From Leucocoprinus leucothites (lineage: Eukaryota; Basidiomycota; Agaricomycetes; Agaricales; Agaricaceae): 64,000 nucleotides of DNA. The notes under the pieces were generated by a model, which saw only the letters and a program-made list of their open reading frames with translations, had not been told where the DNA came from and did not search any database. A program made the translations under genes and the position numbers. The stretch spans positions 372,001-436,000 of the forward strand of contig JAACJO010000028.1 of NCBI GenBank assembly GCA_013368445.1, written 5' to 3'. The stretch's first letter is position 1, and every line of letters begins with the position of its first letter. Shown one piece after another: positions 21,792-34,286 of this stretch.

Positions 21792-24700
21792 TCAATGAAG
21801 TTTGTGATGGTGTTTATAAGTGTCTAGCATCTTCTGTGCATTCTTTATGGTGTCTGCGGGCTGCCATGTCCGTTCTGAATTGGAGTATCCTTTCCAGTGA
21901 ATCAGATATTCGATCTTTCTGTGGCATGTTTTGTGATGGTGAACAATGTCTTTGACTTCCCATTCTTCTTCTCCTTCTACTAGATCAGGTGGCAGATTCT
22001 CGAAATGATTTCCATATTCGTCATTCTCAGTTACTGGCCATAGGAGTCCTATGTGGAAGTGGGGATGAACTTTCCATGATTTGGGTAATTTTAGTTCGTA
22101 GTTCACAGGTCCAAGCTTCTTTGTGATTTTGAATGGTCCTATGCATTTTGCTGATAGTTTCCTTGATGGTGCTTGAATAGGGAGATTGCATGAATCTAGC
22201 CAAACTTTTTGTCCTACTTCTAGTTTTGGGAGTGGGCCTTTGATGTGTTCGGTCATAGTTTGCCTTGCTTTCTCATGCGAATCCTGTGTGGCTATGTGGA
22301 TATTCTTTATCCAGTCGATACGGTCTTTGGTCACTGGATTGTTCATTGGTTCTTGATCAGTTGGGAAAGCTTTGAGAGGGTGGCTGTACATCAGTTTGAA
22401 AGGTGTTTGTGATCGATTTGAATGGGTTCTGGAGTTGTGTGTGAATTCGATGAGGGGTAGTTTCTTTGGCCAGTCAAGTGCATTCTTGGAACAGTAAGCA
22501 GAGAGGTACATATTGATTTCTTGGTTGAAGTGTTCTGTGGTACCATCGGATTGAGGGTGGTATATGGTAGATTGTGCATGTTCTATTCCTAGCTTCTTGA
22601 ACAGAGCTTGGACAGATTTAGCAACAAATCTAGGGTCTTGATCAGAGATAATTTTGTCTGGGGTTCCGAAACATGAGAAGACATTTTTGATTAACAGATC
22701 AGAGATGTGATCTGCAGTGGTTTCTTTTCATGTTGGTACTATAATTATCCCTTTTGTGAGTCTGTGGTCCACTATGGACAGAATAGAATTGAATCCATTG
22801 ACTTCTGGGAGATCAGTGATGAGATCCATAGCTATTTGTGTGAACAGTCAAAGAGAGTGTGGTCCTTTAATGGGTTGGAGTGGGGGCTTGAAAGGCCTTC
22901 TGTTGATCTTGTGTTGTTGACAGATGGGGCATCCTTTCACATAGTTCTTGACAAATGCTCTCATTCCAGGCCATGTGACATATTCTTCTAGTTTACATAT
23001 GGTTTTGGTTGTACCAGGGTGTCCTGCTGCTGGGGTGTTGTGTACTCCTTGGAGTAAACACTTCTGGAATGTATTGTTGGTGGGGAGTGTGAAACGTCCT
23101 TTTTTGTCGATGTGGGGTGAGCCATTGGGTTTTGTTGGGAGTGATTCTTCGATTTCTGGATTGAGGATATCAACGTCCATTGCTGGGAAGGATGATGTGT
23201 TAAACATATGGGCAGGGATGGCTGCTTGCAGTTTTTCTTCTTCCTTGGTGATGTGATCAGGTCAGCATGAGAGTGCATCAGCCGCAACATTTTTGATGCC
23301 AGCAATGTGGCAGATCTTGACTTTATGGGCACTGATGAGGGCGGACCATCGAATTGTCCATCAGGATAACTTTGATGGTTTAGCCCAATGGATGATATTG
23401 TCATGATCTGTCCATATGACGGTTTTGTGTGGTGAGCCATCAATGTAGTGTCACCATTCTTGCAATGCATGGATGATTGCTAGGAATTCTTGTTCAGATG
23501 TGTGGTAGCATTTTTCAGTGGGGGAAAATCCTTTTGAGTGGAAGAAGCATGGGTGCATGATACCATTCGAATCCTTTTGAAGTAAAACTGCGCCTGATGT
23601 GTGGTTTGACGTGTTGGTTTGTATTTCAAAAGGTTTGGTTGGATCAGGGGTTATGAGGACAGGTTTGTGTAGAAATTTTCTTTTGAGGGTGTCAAATGAT
23701 GTTTGAGCTTCTGAATTCCATTGGAACAGTTGATTCTTGCGAAGGAGGGCATTAAGAGGAGCTGTGTAGTGGGCATAATTTCATATGAATTTTCGATAGA
23801 AATTGCAAAATCCAATGAATTTGCGGATATCTCATGGGTTCTTGGGTATTGGCCAATCCACTATTCCTTTGAGTTTTACTGGGTCCATGTGTACTTTGTC
23901 AGGTGAAATTATGAATCCTAGGTATGCCAATTTTTCTTTCTCAAAATCATATTTCTCCACTTTGAGGTAGAGATCGTGTTTTCGAAAAATTTCAAATACT
24001 TGATGTGTGATTTCTTGTAGTTCTTGTTTTGTTTTTGCATGAATCAATACATTGTCCATATATGCGATAACCTTGTTTTGATGGATGAGAGGAGTGAGGA
24101 TGGTATCCATCATGTTTTGGAATGTTGCTCAGCTATTGCACATTCTGAAAAACATAACGGTGGGCTTGAATAACCCTTTGTGTGTATGGAAAGCTCCTTT
24201 CCATTGATCTCCATCAAAAATGCGAATGTTATTGTATCCCAGTCATATGTCAAGTACTGTGAAATATTTTGATCCTTGGAGTCAATTGAGTATTGACTGG
24301 ATACTAGGGATTGGATAGGCATTTTTGATGGTATGTTCGTTAAGGTGTTGATAATCTTGGCATGGTCTTAGAGATCCATTTTTCTTGGATACAAAGAAGA
24401 AAGGAGAAGCCATTGGTGACTTTGACAGTTGAATGTATCCCTTTCATAAGTTCTCTTCTAAGAATTTGTCAAGCTGGAGGGTTTCACCATATGATAGTTT
24501 GTATGAAGAGAAAGCTTTTGGTTGAAAAGATGGTTTCATCTCGATTTTGTGGCTGTAGGTTTGAGATGGTGGAAATCATTCGCTTTTCTTTTCATTAAAG
24601 AGGTTGAGGAATTTGTGAAGATGATTGGGTACAATTTTCATAGGGTTGGTTTCTTTCTTTTCTCCATGTTGTTGGGTGAATGTCTGAGAGTGTGATGTTT

Positions 24701-25355
24701 TGGTGTTGAATTCAATGAAGTCTTTGTCTGACAGGTTGAGTTCATCCAGTCCAATTGTGTTGGGAAATGCTGAATCTAATAATGTAGTGAATTCTTGGTT
24801 TTCAAGGTAAGATTGCCAAGAAAGGGTTTTCTTGGTCCAATCTATGTCGGGGTTGTGTTTTGAAAACCATGGGATTCCATAGATTATTCAGGGTTGTCCT
24901 AGGTTTGCAATGATTGTGTTGGTTTTGATTCATTTTCCATAAACAGTGGTTTTGATCACTATGTAATCGGTGATGGATGTATTTTCTACAACTGATCTGT
25001 CTCCATTTCTGATGGTGAGTGGTTTTGGGAGTTTTCTTCTTGGAAGTTTCCATTCATTTATGAGATCTTGGTCAACAAGATTGGCTCTAGCTCCTGAATC
25101 AAGGAGTGCTAAGGTATCCACAGTTCTCTCAGATAGGTGCACTTTGAGGGGTAGGTAAAGAGTGTTGGATTGCATAGGGGTAAGGGAAACTTTGTTTAAA
25201 TAAGAGAGTCCTGTTGGGGTCTTTGGTCTAGGGTAGCTATCATTCTGTAGTCCATTCGAGAAATAAATAGGTCCGTTTGAATCTGGGGTTGATGAGCCAG
25301 AGAATAAATAAGAGGGTGTGCACTGTCTGGTAGAGGGTTTTGATGAATTAGACAT
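21792..25355 (-). pseudogene. Element 1 pol: protease, RT, RNase H, integrase, chromodomain
   Basis: Pieces appear in order on the minus strand. Protease: LALLDSGARANLVD at about 25070-25110, with the catalytic DSG intact. RT at 23832-24360 has YMDNVLIHAKT where functional enzymes have YMDD, so a metal-binding Asp is lost. RNase H lies around 23200-23600. The integrase zinc-binding domain (HNTPAAGHPG and CPICQQHK) is at 22920-23060. The integrase end with GPFKI...YELKLP and a chromodomain (YLIHWKGYSNSERTWQP) is in 21792-22511. The C-terminal 239-residue stretch is open; the rest needs several frame changes and carries stops (for example near 24110 and 23470). Dead as an enzyme. Confidence 0.88.
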
Positions 25356-25360
25356 GGATG

Positions 25361-27970
25361 CTAATCATCTGAGGCAAAATCCTGGATTTCTTGATGGATA
25401 AATCCAGGTTGATCTGCATGCTCATTGTAGACATTTACAACTTCTTCATTGTCAGGGATACTTTGGATGATTTCATTGAGTTGCATGCTTTGGAAGCATC
25501 TCTGGTTCTTCTTGTCATTATTGCATGGTTTCCTAGGCGATACAGGTCGCTTATGTTTGGCATTCTTGGATTGGGAATTTCGTGGGATCTTCAAAAGGCA
25601 TGCTCTATGTTTGGGACAGTCTCGAGCAAAGTGTCCAGTTTGCTTGCATTCGAAACACGTTCCTTTTCTGAGGCTTTCTTTTTGATGTGAAGAAAGGATC
25701 ATATCAAATGCTTGTAAGATTGACTGCTTAACGTTTTCTTGATGATCTTCATCATTGTCTTTGCTTTCATCAGATGATGAATCATTGTTTTGTTGGTAGC
25801 CTTGAGAAATCACGAAGTTCTGAAGTAATGCTTCCATAGCATCAACATCCATTGCATTTGGGTCTCTATTAGGTTGGGGTGGGATGTAGCCTTGACTCTG
25901 GTAATGATTACACCTTTTTGGTTTTGCCATCTTTCTTTGGGAGTATATCTGGGGGTGTCTTCGATAATAGTCTGCCTCCATTCTTTCAGTTTCTTCTGCT
26001 GTGCATGCCACCATGAATCATTCCTCCAAGTTGTTTCCTGGATGCTTTGAAATTGTGCAGATTGCAATGCTTGGGTCAAGACCTTCTTGGAATTGATGGA
26101 TGAGTTGTTGGGTTTCTCTGACTCCAGCTCGGTTAGCCAGGATTCTGAACTCCATGATATAGGTTTCAATGGGTCTTTGCAATTGTTTGAGTGCAAGCCA
26201 TTTTCTGAGGAAACTTTTGCTTTTGTTGAAGGGTAGGAACAATTGATCCAGGGCTTGCCAAAATGCTTTAGCAGAACCGAAGGTAGGTACTCCATTTTGC
26301 ATATGATGGGTAAGAAAATCTCTTCACCAGAAACATGCTCCTTCTCCCATGTTGTAGAGTGCACAGATGATGATGTCATGATTGGATGGGAGTTGATCAC
26401 AGTTTGCCAAGAAGTAGAGTGAAAGTTTCTCTTTCCATCTTTGGTAATCTTGAGCAGTGCCATTGAACTCTCTGGGTAGGTCATATTTAATTCCTCTGTA
26501 ATTGTTTTGTGGATTTTGTTGTGGTTGTCCAAAGAATCCTCCTCCACCTCCTCCACCTCCTCCTCTGTCTGGATTTCCAGGCGGTCCTTTCCCTTTAAAA
26601 CCTTGTTGTATTGGTTGATAGACATTGTATTCTGGATTGTTTGCCCTATATCCAAACGTGTTTGCTGCCAAGGCTTCAGATCCTCTGTATGGTTCGTTGG
26701 ATTCCATTGGTGATCCTTCTCTTTGTGATCTGTAAGAAGTTTTGGATTCTGATTGTGAATGGGTGGTAATGGTGGAAGATCCTTGTGAAGGCATTTCCTG
26801 GGTTTTGATTGACTTGGTTTGGAGAGTAGGGGGTTCTGTCTGGTGGAAGTTGTCAAGTCTAGTGTTAAGATTTGCGAAATACCGGCGCTTACTAAGCATG
26901 CGAAAGTTACAGAGAGGTTGGTCATTGGCTTCAGCGTATGTGCTGTGCCCTTCTGATATCGTGTCGACCGATTTGGTCTATGAGGAAGATGACAGACAGT
27001 GCGAATTGGAATTCAACACTGAAGGAATAATGGACAGAGAATTCAGAGTGGAATCTTAGTCAATATTCAGAATGGGTAATACATGAGCTAGTAGTGACAT
27101 ATTTAAGATAATGCAAAATTGGACAAATAACACGTAAATATCACGAAACTCACAATGTGATGATAAATGAATAAACAGATAAACGAAAAGTAAATAGACA
27201 ATGACAAATGTGATGTGACAGAGAATGACAAACATAAATGGAATGGCAGAAATGCATATGAGCACAAATGAAAGGAGGATAGAATGATGAGTGGAGACAG
27301 GCTGTGAAATATTTATAGAAATGATAGATAATGAAAAATTGCAGGAATTGGAAATTGAAAAGATAGTTGGAGATCAAATCAGAGAGGTCGCGATCGCAGA
27401 TCGTGACATCTAGCAAAGGTTTTGTCAAGGTTGGCTTTGTGTTCTTCTTTGTAGTGTCTGCTTCATTGTCTTTGGATAGCTGGGAGTAAAGATGGGTTTG
27501 TTGGAGGGGTAGGAAGGTTGGGGAGTTGTTGTGAGAAGAGAGTGTTCTGAGATTCTCAGGATTCAGTTGAGGGGTTTTGTTTGCTGGTTGTTGGGGTTCA
27601 CTTTTGGGGTGAAAATGACTATGGAATTGTTTGGAGAGGCATGCTGCAAGGTATGGGGGGTCTGCTCTTCTATGATTGTTGGAAGATGAGCTGTCAGACA
27701 TTCATGAACGATGATTGATGGATGTTGTTTGAGTATTAATTCAATTATATGTTGTTGTGTATCAGGGGTAATATTAGTTCTAAAAATAGAATCAATAGAA
27801 TTAGATGAATTTGGGTTTTCATCAGATTCGTAATCTGAGTAGTTTTCTGTTTGATTATTGATCTCACTGATCCACAATGGTGATTCGGGTTCTTCGGATG
27901 ACGTTAGTCTGCTAGTTGGACGCTCATGGTCAGACTCTTCTGATTGGCTGCCTTCATAGTTTGTATGCAA
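25361..27970 (-). pseudogene. Element 1 gag, interrupted by a solo LTR
   Basis: The gag frame starts at about 27970 (acidic, Ser/Glu-rich) and is cut by a solo LTR at 26863-27408. It resumes as a Gln/Ser-rich stretch, a Gly run encoded by GGA/GGT repeats (about 26540-26575), and a capsid-like region (YDLPREFNGTAQDYQRWKEK, then FWQALDQLFLP and HQFQEGLDP). It ends with an intact knuckle CFECKQTGHFARDC at about 25590-25640. Stops occur at about 26324 and 26018. Gag packages element RNA; this copy is broken. Confidence 0.8.
26863..27408 (-). repeat. Solo LTR (LTR4-like) inside element 1 gag
   Basis: A 546-bp block starts TGTTAAGATTTGCG and ends CGTGACA, flanked on both sides by TCTAG (26858-26862 and 27409-27413), the 5-bp target duplication. 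Removing it and one TCTAG joins the two halves of gag. On the minus strand it starts TGTCACGATC. Confidence 0.9.
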
Positions 27971-28207
27971 GGAATCAGGTCAGTTCTTTGGTATGTACCA
28001 GGGGTGATGTATAACTCTTGGGCATGATTCCTAATCAGAGGCTTGCTGGTTATAGATCAGTTCAGTGTTCTTCTCGGGTGTAGCGTGAAGCAATACTAGC
28101 TCGTAAGAGATGTCGGATGGCACAGCAACTAGGCAATGAGAACCAAATGCAATGGGTTTGTTGTGGGGATACTACTGGAATCGGCACAGTAGAAAGTTTA
28201 ATCTTAT

Positions 28208-28904
28208 TGTTAAGATTTACAGTCAGAGGGCCTAGTAATGTCACATGTCACAACATGTGATTGGGTTATGTAAGACAGCAGCTAACTTGTCTTTAACCTA
28301 CTTCAATTAATAAGCTTGAGTATTCTCAAAAGCTCAGTAAGAGAAGGCCAAGAAGACTTGAGGTAAGTCTAAGGTAGCGTGAGGTTCAAGACAACAACAA
28401 TGATACAAGTGAATTCAAGGCAAGGTGAGTAAACACAAGTAGTCCAGGAAACAAAGGAAAGATTAAACTTGCATTTAATCTTCCAAATACAAAGTCCTTA
28501 AATACTAACTAAGTGAAACAATATCAAACTACGAAACTACAACTACAAGTCTGGGATCACTATCATGATTCTGATAAATATGTATCTGTCTGCCAATGTA
28601 ACAGCTATCATAGTTAGATATCAAATAGTTCCAATCCAAACACAATGTCCATAAAACCATCATTGTCCATTTATCAATCTTGTTAGTCTGTAACAATCAA
28701 ACAGTGAAACCATTCCTCCTGATTCTCCTAATGACATCTGTCCAGTTATACTTGTCCCAATCAACATCGAATCATTCTTCCTCCACATCAAACTTACCAA
28801 CATATTCATCCCAATCTAGAACTGCGGCTTCGGACTGTGTGGCTGTGTCAGCGTCTAAGATGATTAAGTCACAGTGGGCATCAATCAAGTTGATGTTTAT
28901 AACA
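28208..28904 (-). repeat. Element 1, 5' LTR (LTR1 family)
   Basis: The 697-bp partner of 19637-20333. Many of the visible differences between the two are C/T or G/A changes. The C-terminal ORF3 peptide encoded by the other LTR is also readable here except for one stop at about 28770. The internal region begins at 28207 with ATAAGATTAAAC on the minus strand; I could not match this to a tRNA primer. Confidence 0.93.
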
Positions 28905-28909
28905 CATAG

Positions 28910-29969
28910 TCAATCTTTGCAGGATCAACCCCATTGTGTATTGATACCTCAGATATTGATTCAAGGTTCAAATTGTGCCCTTGCCCTGGGGCAAGAGCCA
29001 GTTATCAAACATACCAGTTTTCTCCTATTTGTGCAGCAAAGGGTTGGTTGGGGTGCTTGGTATTCCACTGTTTGATATACTCCCTATATAGGTTTGGTGT
29101 AGCCATTAGAATGGCCATCAACTGTGTGAATGTTGCATGAGCATTGCAAGTCTGACCAGACTTGCAAGGAGTGAATATATGGACCCACATGTATCCATAC
29201 ATCACATGAATGTTTAGGGCATGCCAATGGTCCATGATCAACCCATAGATTAAGTTCACTGATCCAGGGAACTTGTGGGCTAATACAAACCTGCCTAGCA
29301 TGTTCAGGTCAAAGATATCTTCATCAGTGGGTTGGGGAACACCCATTCCATTGGTCTAGTTGCACAGATTTCCTGTCTATGCAATGTCCTGATTTCTGGC
29401 CACCTTCATGGTCAGACAGTCTTCAATGGGCATTGTCAATCCTGATGGCCATTGTCTGGGGTTGAACTTGGTCTGATGGACCAGGTACATCATTGAGTCA
29501 TCCCAGCTGGACTCCTCAGTCTATTGGGCAATCCCATATAGTTCTAGCAAAAGCATGTATCCTTTGACATGTTGCTGAATGTGTGCATCATTGTTGTTGT
29601 AGATGAACCTTACAAGGTCATCTACTTCTGTGGGGTACATGGGCAGCCCATGTCTAGTGTTACTGTATACTGGATTTTGTTTAGGATCTGGTTTCTATCC
29701 TTCAGCCTGTATCATCTGTAGTTCTCAAGATGACACTTGTATGGCTGATTGACCTACATACAAAATATTGGTCTTTGGGCTCCAATACAGATGGGGCCCA
29801 AGCATTCCACCCATATGGTTGTTACATTGGGCAGTGGTATGTGTGAGGGGGTCTCTCCAGACCCTCAGGCATCAGGTACTCTACCATCATGTCCTTCAGT
29901 TCTATGCTTAAGAACATGACCTGTAGGTAGAGGGCATTTGGGAGTGATGGTCTTCTTCTTGGCTGTTGT
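28910..29969 (-). pseudogene. Family X protein, middle part
   Basis: Minus-strand blocks read HGLPMYPTEVDDLVRF (about 29600-29650), MGVPQPTDEDIFDLNMLGRF (about 29285-29346), MDHWHALNIH, TCNAHATFTQLMAILMATP (about 29100-29165) and NQPFAAQIGENWYV (about 29005-29050), with scattered stops. The piece lies between a solo LTR on its N-terminal side and element 1 on its C-terminal side. I do not recognise a domain; the conserved look of the blocks suggests a repeat-borne protein family of agarics. Confidence 0.55.
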
Positions 29970-30619
29970 TGTTATAGTGACACCAGCTCAGTCCTAAGCT
30001 AGTGCAATAAGTATCAAGTTGATCTTATCAAAGGGGACTCCTTCTTGGTAAGCAACAAAGTTATTTACAAAGTCAGAGTATAATATGGCAATTATAGAGA
30101 TAAAGACTTTAGTAATTGAGAGCTTGAGACTTAAGTTCAATTCAACTTTGTTTAGATAAAGGCTTGTATTGAGTCTCCACCTAACTAAGTAGAAACAATG
30201 TTTCTCCTTGGTAGATGTTGACAGCTTATATACAATACAAGTCTGTATCTAAGTATAACTAGGGTTAAGGGCTTCTAATGAAAGAAGAGAAGTGTATGGC
30301 TTCCTTAACTCTAATTAAACTATATAAGACATGATCTGTCAAAGAAGCTTTAGAAGCTCTTCTTTGATCATATGATATGATCACAAGATAAGTCCAAAAT
30401 AGTACAGCTATATTTATTTATCACATGTCATCAAAAGATAAACAAAACAAAACAAGACAAAACAAATTATAATGAGATGAAGTAAATGAGTCAAAACAAG
30501 ATAAAGAAAACAAGAACAAATACAAGAGAAAACATAATTGCAATATTGCTTAAGTAAAGCTAATATTGACTTTGTATTGTAGATGAAACAAATGCTAGAT
30601 ATAATCAATATACATAATA
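29970..30619 (-). repeat. Solo LTR of the element 2 family (LTR2)
   Basis: A 650-bp copy of the element 2 LTR, starting TGTTATAGTGACACC and ending ATACATAATA (ancestral ...ATAACA). The 5-bp direct repeat GTTGT flanks it at 29965-29969 and 30620-30624. It interrupts family X. Confidence 0.92.
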
Positions 30620-31775
30620 GTTGTCTTCTTCTTCATTTTATAGTCACTTCCATAGTCCATACTATTAGACTCATAACCAGCAGCAACCACTTTTGCTTTC
30701 TACTTGGTGTTGGTGGGCTGAGTATCCCAAATAAATGTGGGTTTGCCCTGCTCAAATGGGTGAATGGTTATATGAACCAGGCATCCATATCAGAAAGAGT
30801 TAGAAGTCATGCTAGGTGCCATGACTCCTTCTGGGACTTCCACATCCTGCTCTGCAGGAGATGTAGATTGGGATGGCCCTTCCATGATGATATCTTCAAA
30901 AGTTGTCGGCTTGGGGTCCTTCCTACAATGCTTATGCTGAGGTTCTCCCTACAATACAGTAGATTTGGAGTATGATAGCCTCTGTTGGGTTTCCAGCATA
31001 TCCATCCAAGGCTGAGTATTCAATGGTTGTGATGAGCTCAATGAGCTCATCCTCATCATAGTAGGTATAGGCCAAGGTTGATTATCTCTTGGCCTTGTTG
31101 GTGTCAGCTTAGCAGACAAACTTTTAGTATTTGTCTTTGCTTTCTCACCACTAGGTTTGGACCTGCTATAGCCCAGGTCCATATCCTGTTATTGATGCTG
31201 TTGTTGAGCATTGGCTGGCCTTGACAACTGGGGAGGCAGATTTGTAGACACAGAAGAAGAGGACCCAGAATGGGGCTGCTTTCTTGCATTGTGTGAGTTG
31301 GTTGAGGACTCCATCATGGAGTCCTTGCATACCCAACTGGACCTTGCAGTTCGTGCTGACATTGCTGCTGACACACAGAGATTCTCAATTGTCTTGTTAG
31401 CATAAGACAATCTCACCTCCAAATGTAATATCCTTGCATCTCTATTGTTGATGATTTTGACAAGCTCCTCAATTGACTGGAGGACTCCTTCATTGTATAG
31501 GTCCAGTGTGTCAATGAGGTGGTTGGGCAAACCAATCACATGCAGTCAGCTTACTATAGCTGACTGCTGCCCATTGTATTGTTCCTGGAGCATGTCTTGC
31601 TCTGTGGTGCATTGCTTTCTTTTGTAGAGCATGATGCTGTTGGTGCACCCTCCTGTAGTTGAGTTTGATTACTTGCTGTTGTTGGGGATATTGGGGCATC
31701 CTGGGTGGTGGCCCTGCCCATATTGATGTTATCTGTGGGCCAGACAGAATAGAAGAAAGTAGGTTGCAATGAGGA
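30620..31775 (-). pseudogene. Family X protein, N-terminal part
   Basis: The minus strand starts near 31769 and has a Thr/Ser/Gln-rich head (31554-31769). A coiled-coil-like block, LPNHLIDTLDLYNEGVLQSI then VKIINNRDARILHLEVRL (31380-31539), is followed by a Ser-rich linker and, at 30949-31182, a basic linker. Several stops and frame changes break it. The order (low-complexity head, heptad-like helix, basic linker, globular middle part) is consistent across the three pieces of the locus. Function unknown. Confidence 0.5.
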
Positions 31776-34286
31776 TCATGACCTGGTTGTTGTTGCTATG
31801 GTCATGCATATTTTGAGGAAAGTGTTTTTTTGTGCAAAGTGATGGTGGCAAGTAAGGAAGAGGAGATAATTGCAGTGCCAAATAAAAGAAAATTTGGTAC
31901 CCAGGGTCATTGGGTAATCAATTAAGATTAGATCACATGTTGACCTTTTTTGGAAGGTTGACTCTTCCTGCATAAGAACTTCATGTTCTGCACACTGTGA
32001 AGCTCTATATATCAATCCAGAGTTATGAGATCTTTGCACTGCTCTGCAGGCTCCCAGGTTGTATCTCCCAGGCTCCAGCACACTTCAAACTCAACCTTGC
32101 CATCATCAAAGTGACAATGGCCAATAATATTGTCAATGAACCATTCATACTCATTGTCCAGCCTGAAATTGTATGGTTCCAGATGTGATCTATCCAGAAA
32201 ACACATGTCATCTGACTTATGACACAGTTATAGCAGACCAACATGGAAAATAGGGTGAATCATCTGATTCACCAAAGCTTGGGGTATGTCCAGTGTGTAA
32301 TTGGACTTGCTAGGGTTCACATGTAAAACCTTGTATAGCCCAATAAACTTTGGGCAGAGCTTTCATGCTCCATCCTTGGCCATATTCAGGTTTTTCATCA
32401 ACAAGTACACCAGACTTCCTTCTTGGATGTCTGGTTCCATGCCTTATTGTTTGTTAGAAATGCAAGTTTAAAAAACTCGCACCTTGATAATTGTGTCATG
32501 GGCCTCTGCTATATTTAGCAACACCTTTTCTGTGAATTCCCTGACTCTGCTATAAGTAGCATTGCCTAGCCATAAATCCCAGATTATTGCTGGCAAATAA
32601 CTGAAGTTCAGCTTAAATAGAGTGAACTTCATTGTTGCAGATATGCTCAAGTTTATTGCAAACTTGACCCAAGGTGCCTTGTTGACCCAGTTTCACTAGT
32701 TATATTGAACAGTGGTTTGGAATATCTGTCTGATATTCCTATTCATGCATTCCACCTGTCCATCCATCTGTGGATAGAATGAAGTTGACATCAATAGGTT
32801 GGCTCCCAACAAGCTATGCAGTTCCTTCCACCATGTGGAAGTGAATTTCAAATCTCAATCACTCATGATTGAGCTTGGTAGCCCATGCAGTCATACAATG
32901 TCATGTAAGTAAATCCATGACAGCTCAGAAGCTGTCATTTTAGTGTGCACTGGTATTAGTTATGCCATACTTGTCATGCAACATAATACTACCAAAAGGT
33001 AGTTAAATCCCTTAGATTGAGGGAATGGACTGACAAAATCCATTCCTATACCATCTCAATGGTGTATGGGTACTGGCAGTGAGTGTAACTCACCAGCTGG
33101 TCTTGCAGTCAAGGTTTTTGTTTGAGCACATGTTTTGTATGTTTTACAGAAATTACAGCAGTTCTTAACTAAGGAGGGCCACCAATAATATCTATGCACA
33201 TATTCAGATATGCATTGATCTCCAAAGTCCCCTACTATAGTATGCAATTTACTAAGAATCACAGTAATAATCCTTCAGTCATTTGGTATACAGATGACCT
33301 TATTTGCATTGGGCATTGTCTTCCATACAATTCCCTTTTCATTTTTAGAGAAGCCTTTATACTTCTCTGGATTTTCATGTACTATACTGAAGAGTTTATC
33401 CTCAGTATATCTGGCTATAATCTTTTCTTCAAGATTATCCAAATTGACTGTAAAAGGTTTATCCATTGGCTTTGAAGCAGTCAATGAATCCTTCAGAGTC
33501 AAAATTGTGATCATTGGTCCGTGGCACTCATAAGTGACTTGGTTTTTCACCAACTCAGTGTTCTTTCAAACCACTGCCTCTTCTATCTACTCAGCTTCCA
33601 TGTCATGTTGCTCTCATTTCTCCTACAAATGAGAACTCCTTCTAACTTCATGATTGAATAATGCTCCCATTTGATCAGATGACAATTTCTTTGCCTCAAT
33701 CTCTAGTACACAATCTTTTGGATGATTGTCTCCATCTGGATCTATATGCATATCTGCTTGGACATAATGTCCAGGCTCATGATCTTTCCTGGGAAGATCA
33801 CTCTTGAAGTATCTAGACAGACTATCCACTACCTTATTTTATTCACCTTTAATATAAGTGATATCAAAATCATAACAGGATAGATAATCAAACCAATGTC
33901 ATTGTTGGTTTGATAAATGCCCTTGAGATTTAAAGAATTCAAGGGCTTTATGGTTGGTTATGATGTGGATTCTATAACCCATGAGCTTATCTTCCCACTT
34001 CAATAATGCTTCTAATATTGCAAGCATTTCCATTTTGTGTACAGTATGGTTCTGCTGTGCTGCTGAGAATTTCTTGGACATGAAACCTGCTGGTTGGCAA
34101 TCAACCCAGCTTGGTACCTGTCCATACATAGCTCCAACACCTGTCTTAGATGTGTCACAAATAACCCAGATCAGCTCTCCCAATTTGGGGTTAATAGGAT
34201 GGATCACAGGTGTCTGGTGACATGCTCACTTGATCATATCAAAACATTGTTGATGTAAGGGACACCAATGGAAAGGCATCCCATTG
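31776..34286 (-). pseudogene. Family 3 copy B: RNase H, integrase, chromodomain
   Basis: From high to low coordinate the minus strand reads NGMPFHWCPLHQQCFDMIK and RNase H (VICDTSKTGVGAMYGQ, KMEMLAILEALLKWED, ITNHKALEFFKSQ; 33899-34286). Then comes an integrase zinc-binding domain (YWWPSLVKNCCNFCKTYKTCAQ; about 33110-33180), integrase core blocks (GMDFVSPFPQSKGF; LPSSIMSD; FYPQMDGQVECMNR at about 32700-33060), and a chromodomain near the end (EVCWSLGDTTWEP; 32012-32206). Stops are frequent. This is a Ty3/Gypsy chromovirus of a lineage different from elements 1 and 2. No 3' LTR is seen before family X begins at about 31775. Confidence 0.82.

Larger units (their letters stand above)
19637..28904 (-). 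mobile_element. Element 1: full-length Ty3/Gypsy chromovirus
   Basis: Two 697-bp LTRs (19637-20333 and 28208-28904) flank a minus-strand gag-pol. The 5-bp direct repeat CATAG lies at 19632-19636 and 28905-28909, a perfect target duplication. Next to the 3' LTR the minus strand has the polypurine tract AAAAGGGATAA. Domain order is gag with CCHC knuckle, protease, RT/RNase H, integrase, chromodomain, then an extra ORF3. Order and chromodomain place it in the Ty3/Gypsy chromoviruses. A foreign solo LTR is nested at 26863-27408. Many stops and frame changes, an RT active-site change and visible LTR differences show that it is no longer autonomous. It landed in the older family X repeat. Confidence 0.93.

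Noticed and set aside
25810..26925. 371-codon minus-strand frame
   Set aside because: It overlaps gag in another frame; the capsid-like blocks and CCHC knuckle lie in the other minus-strand frame.
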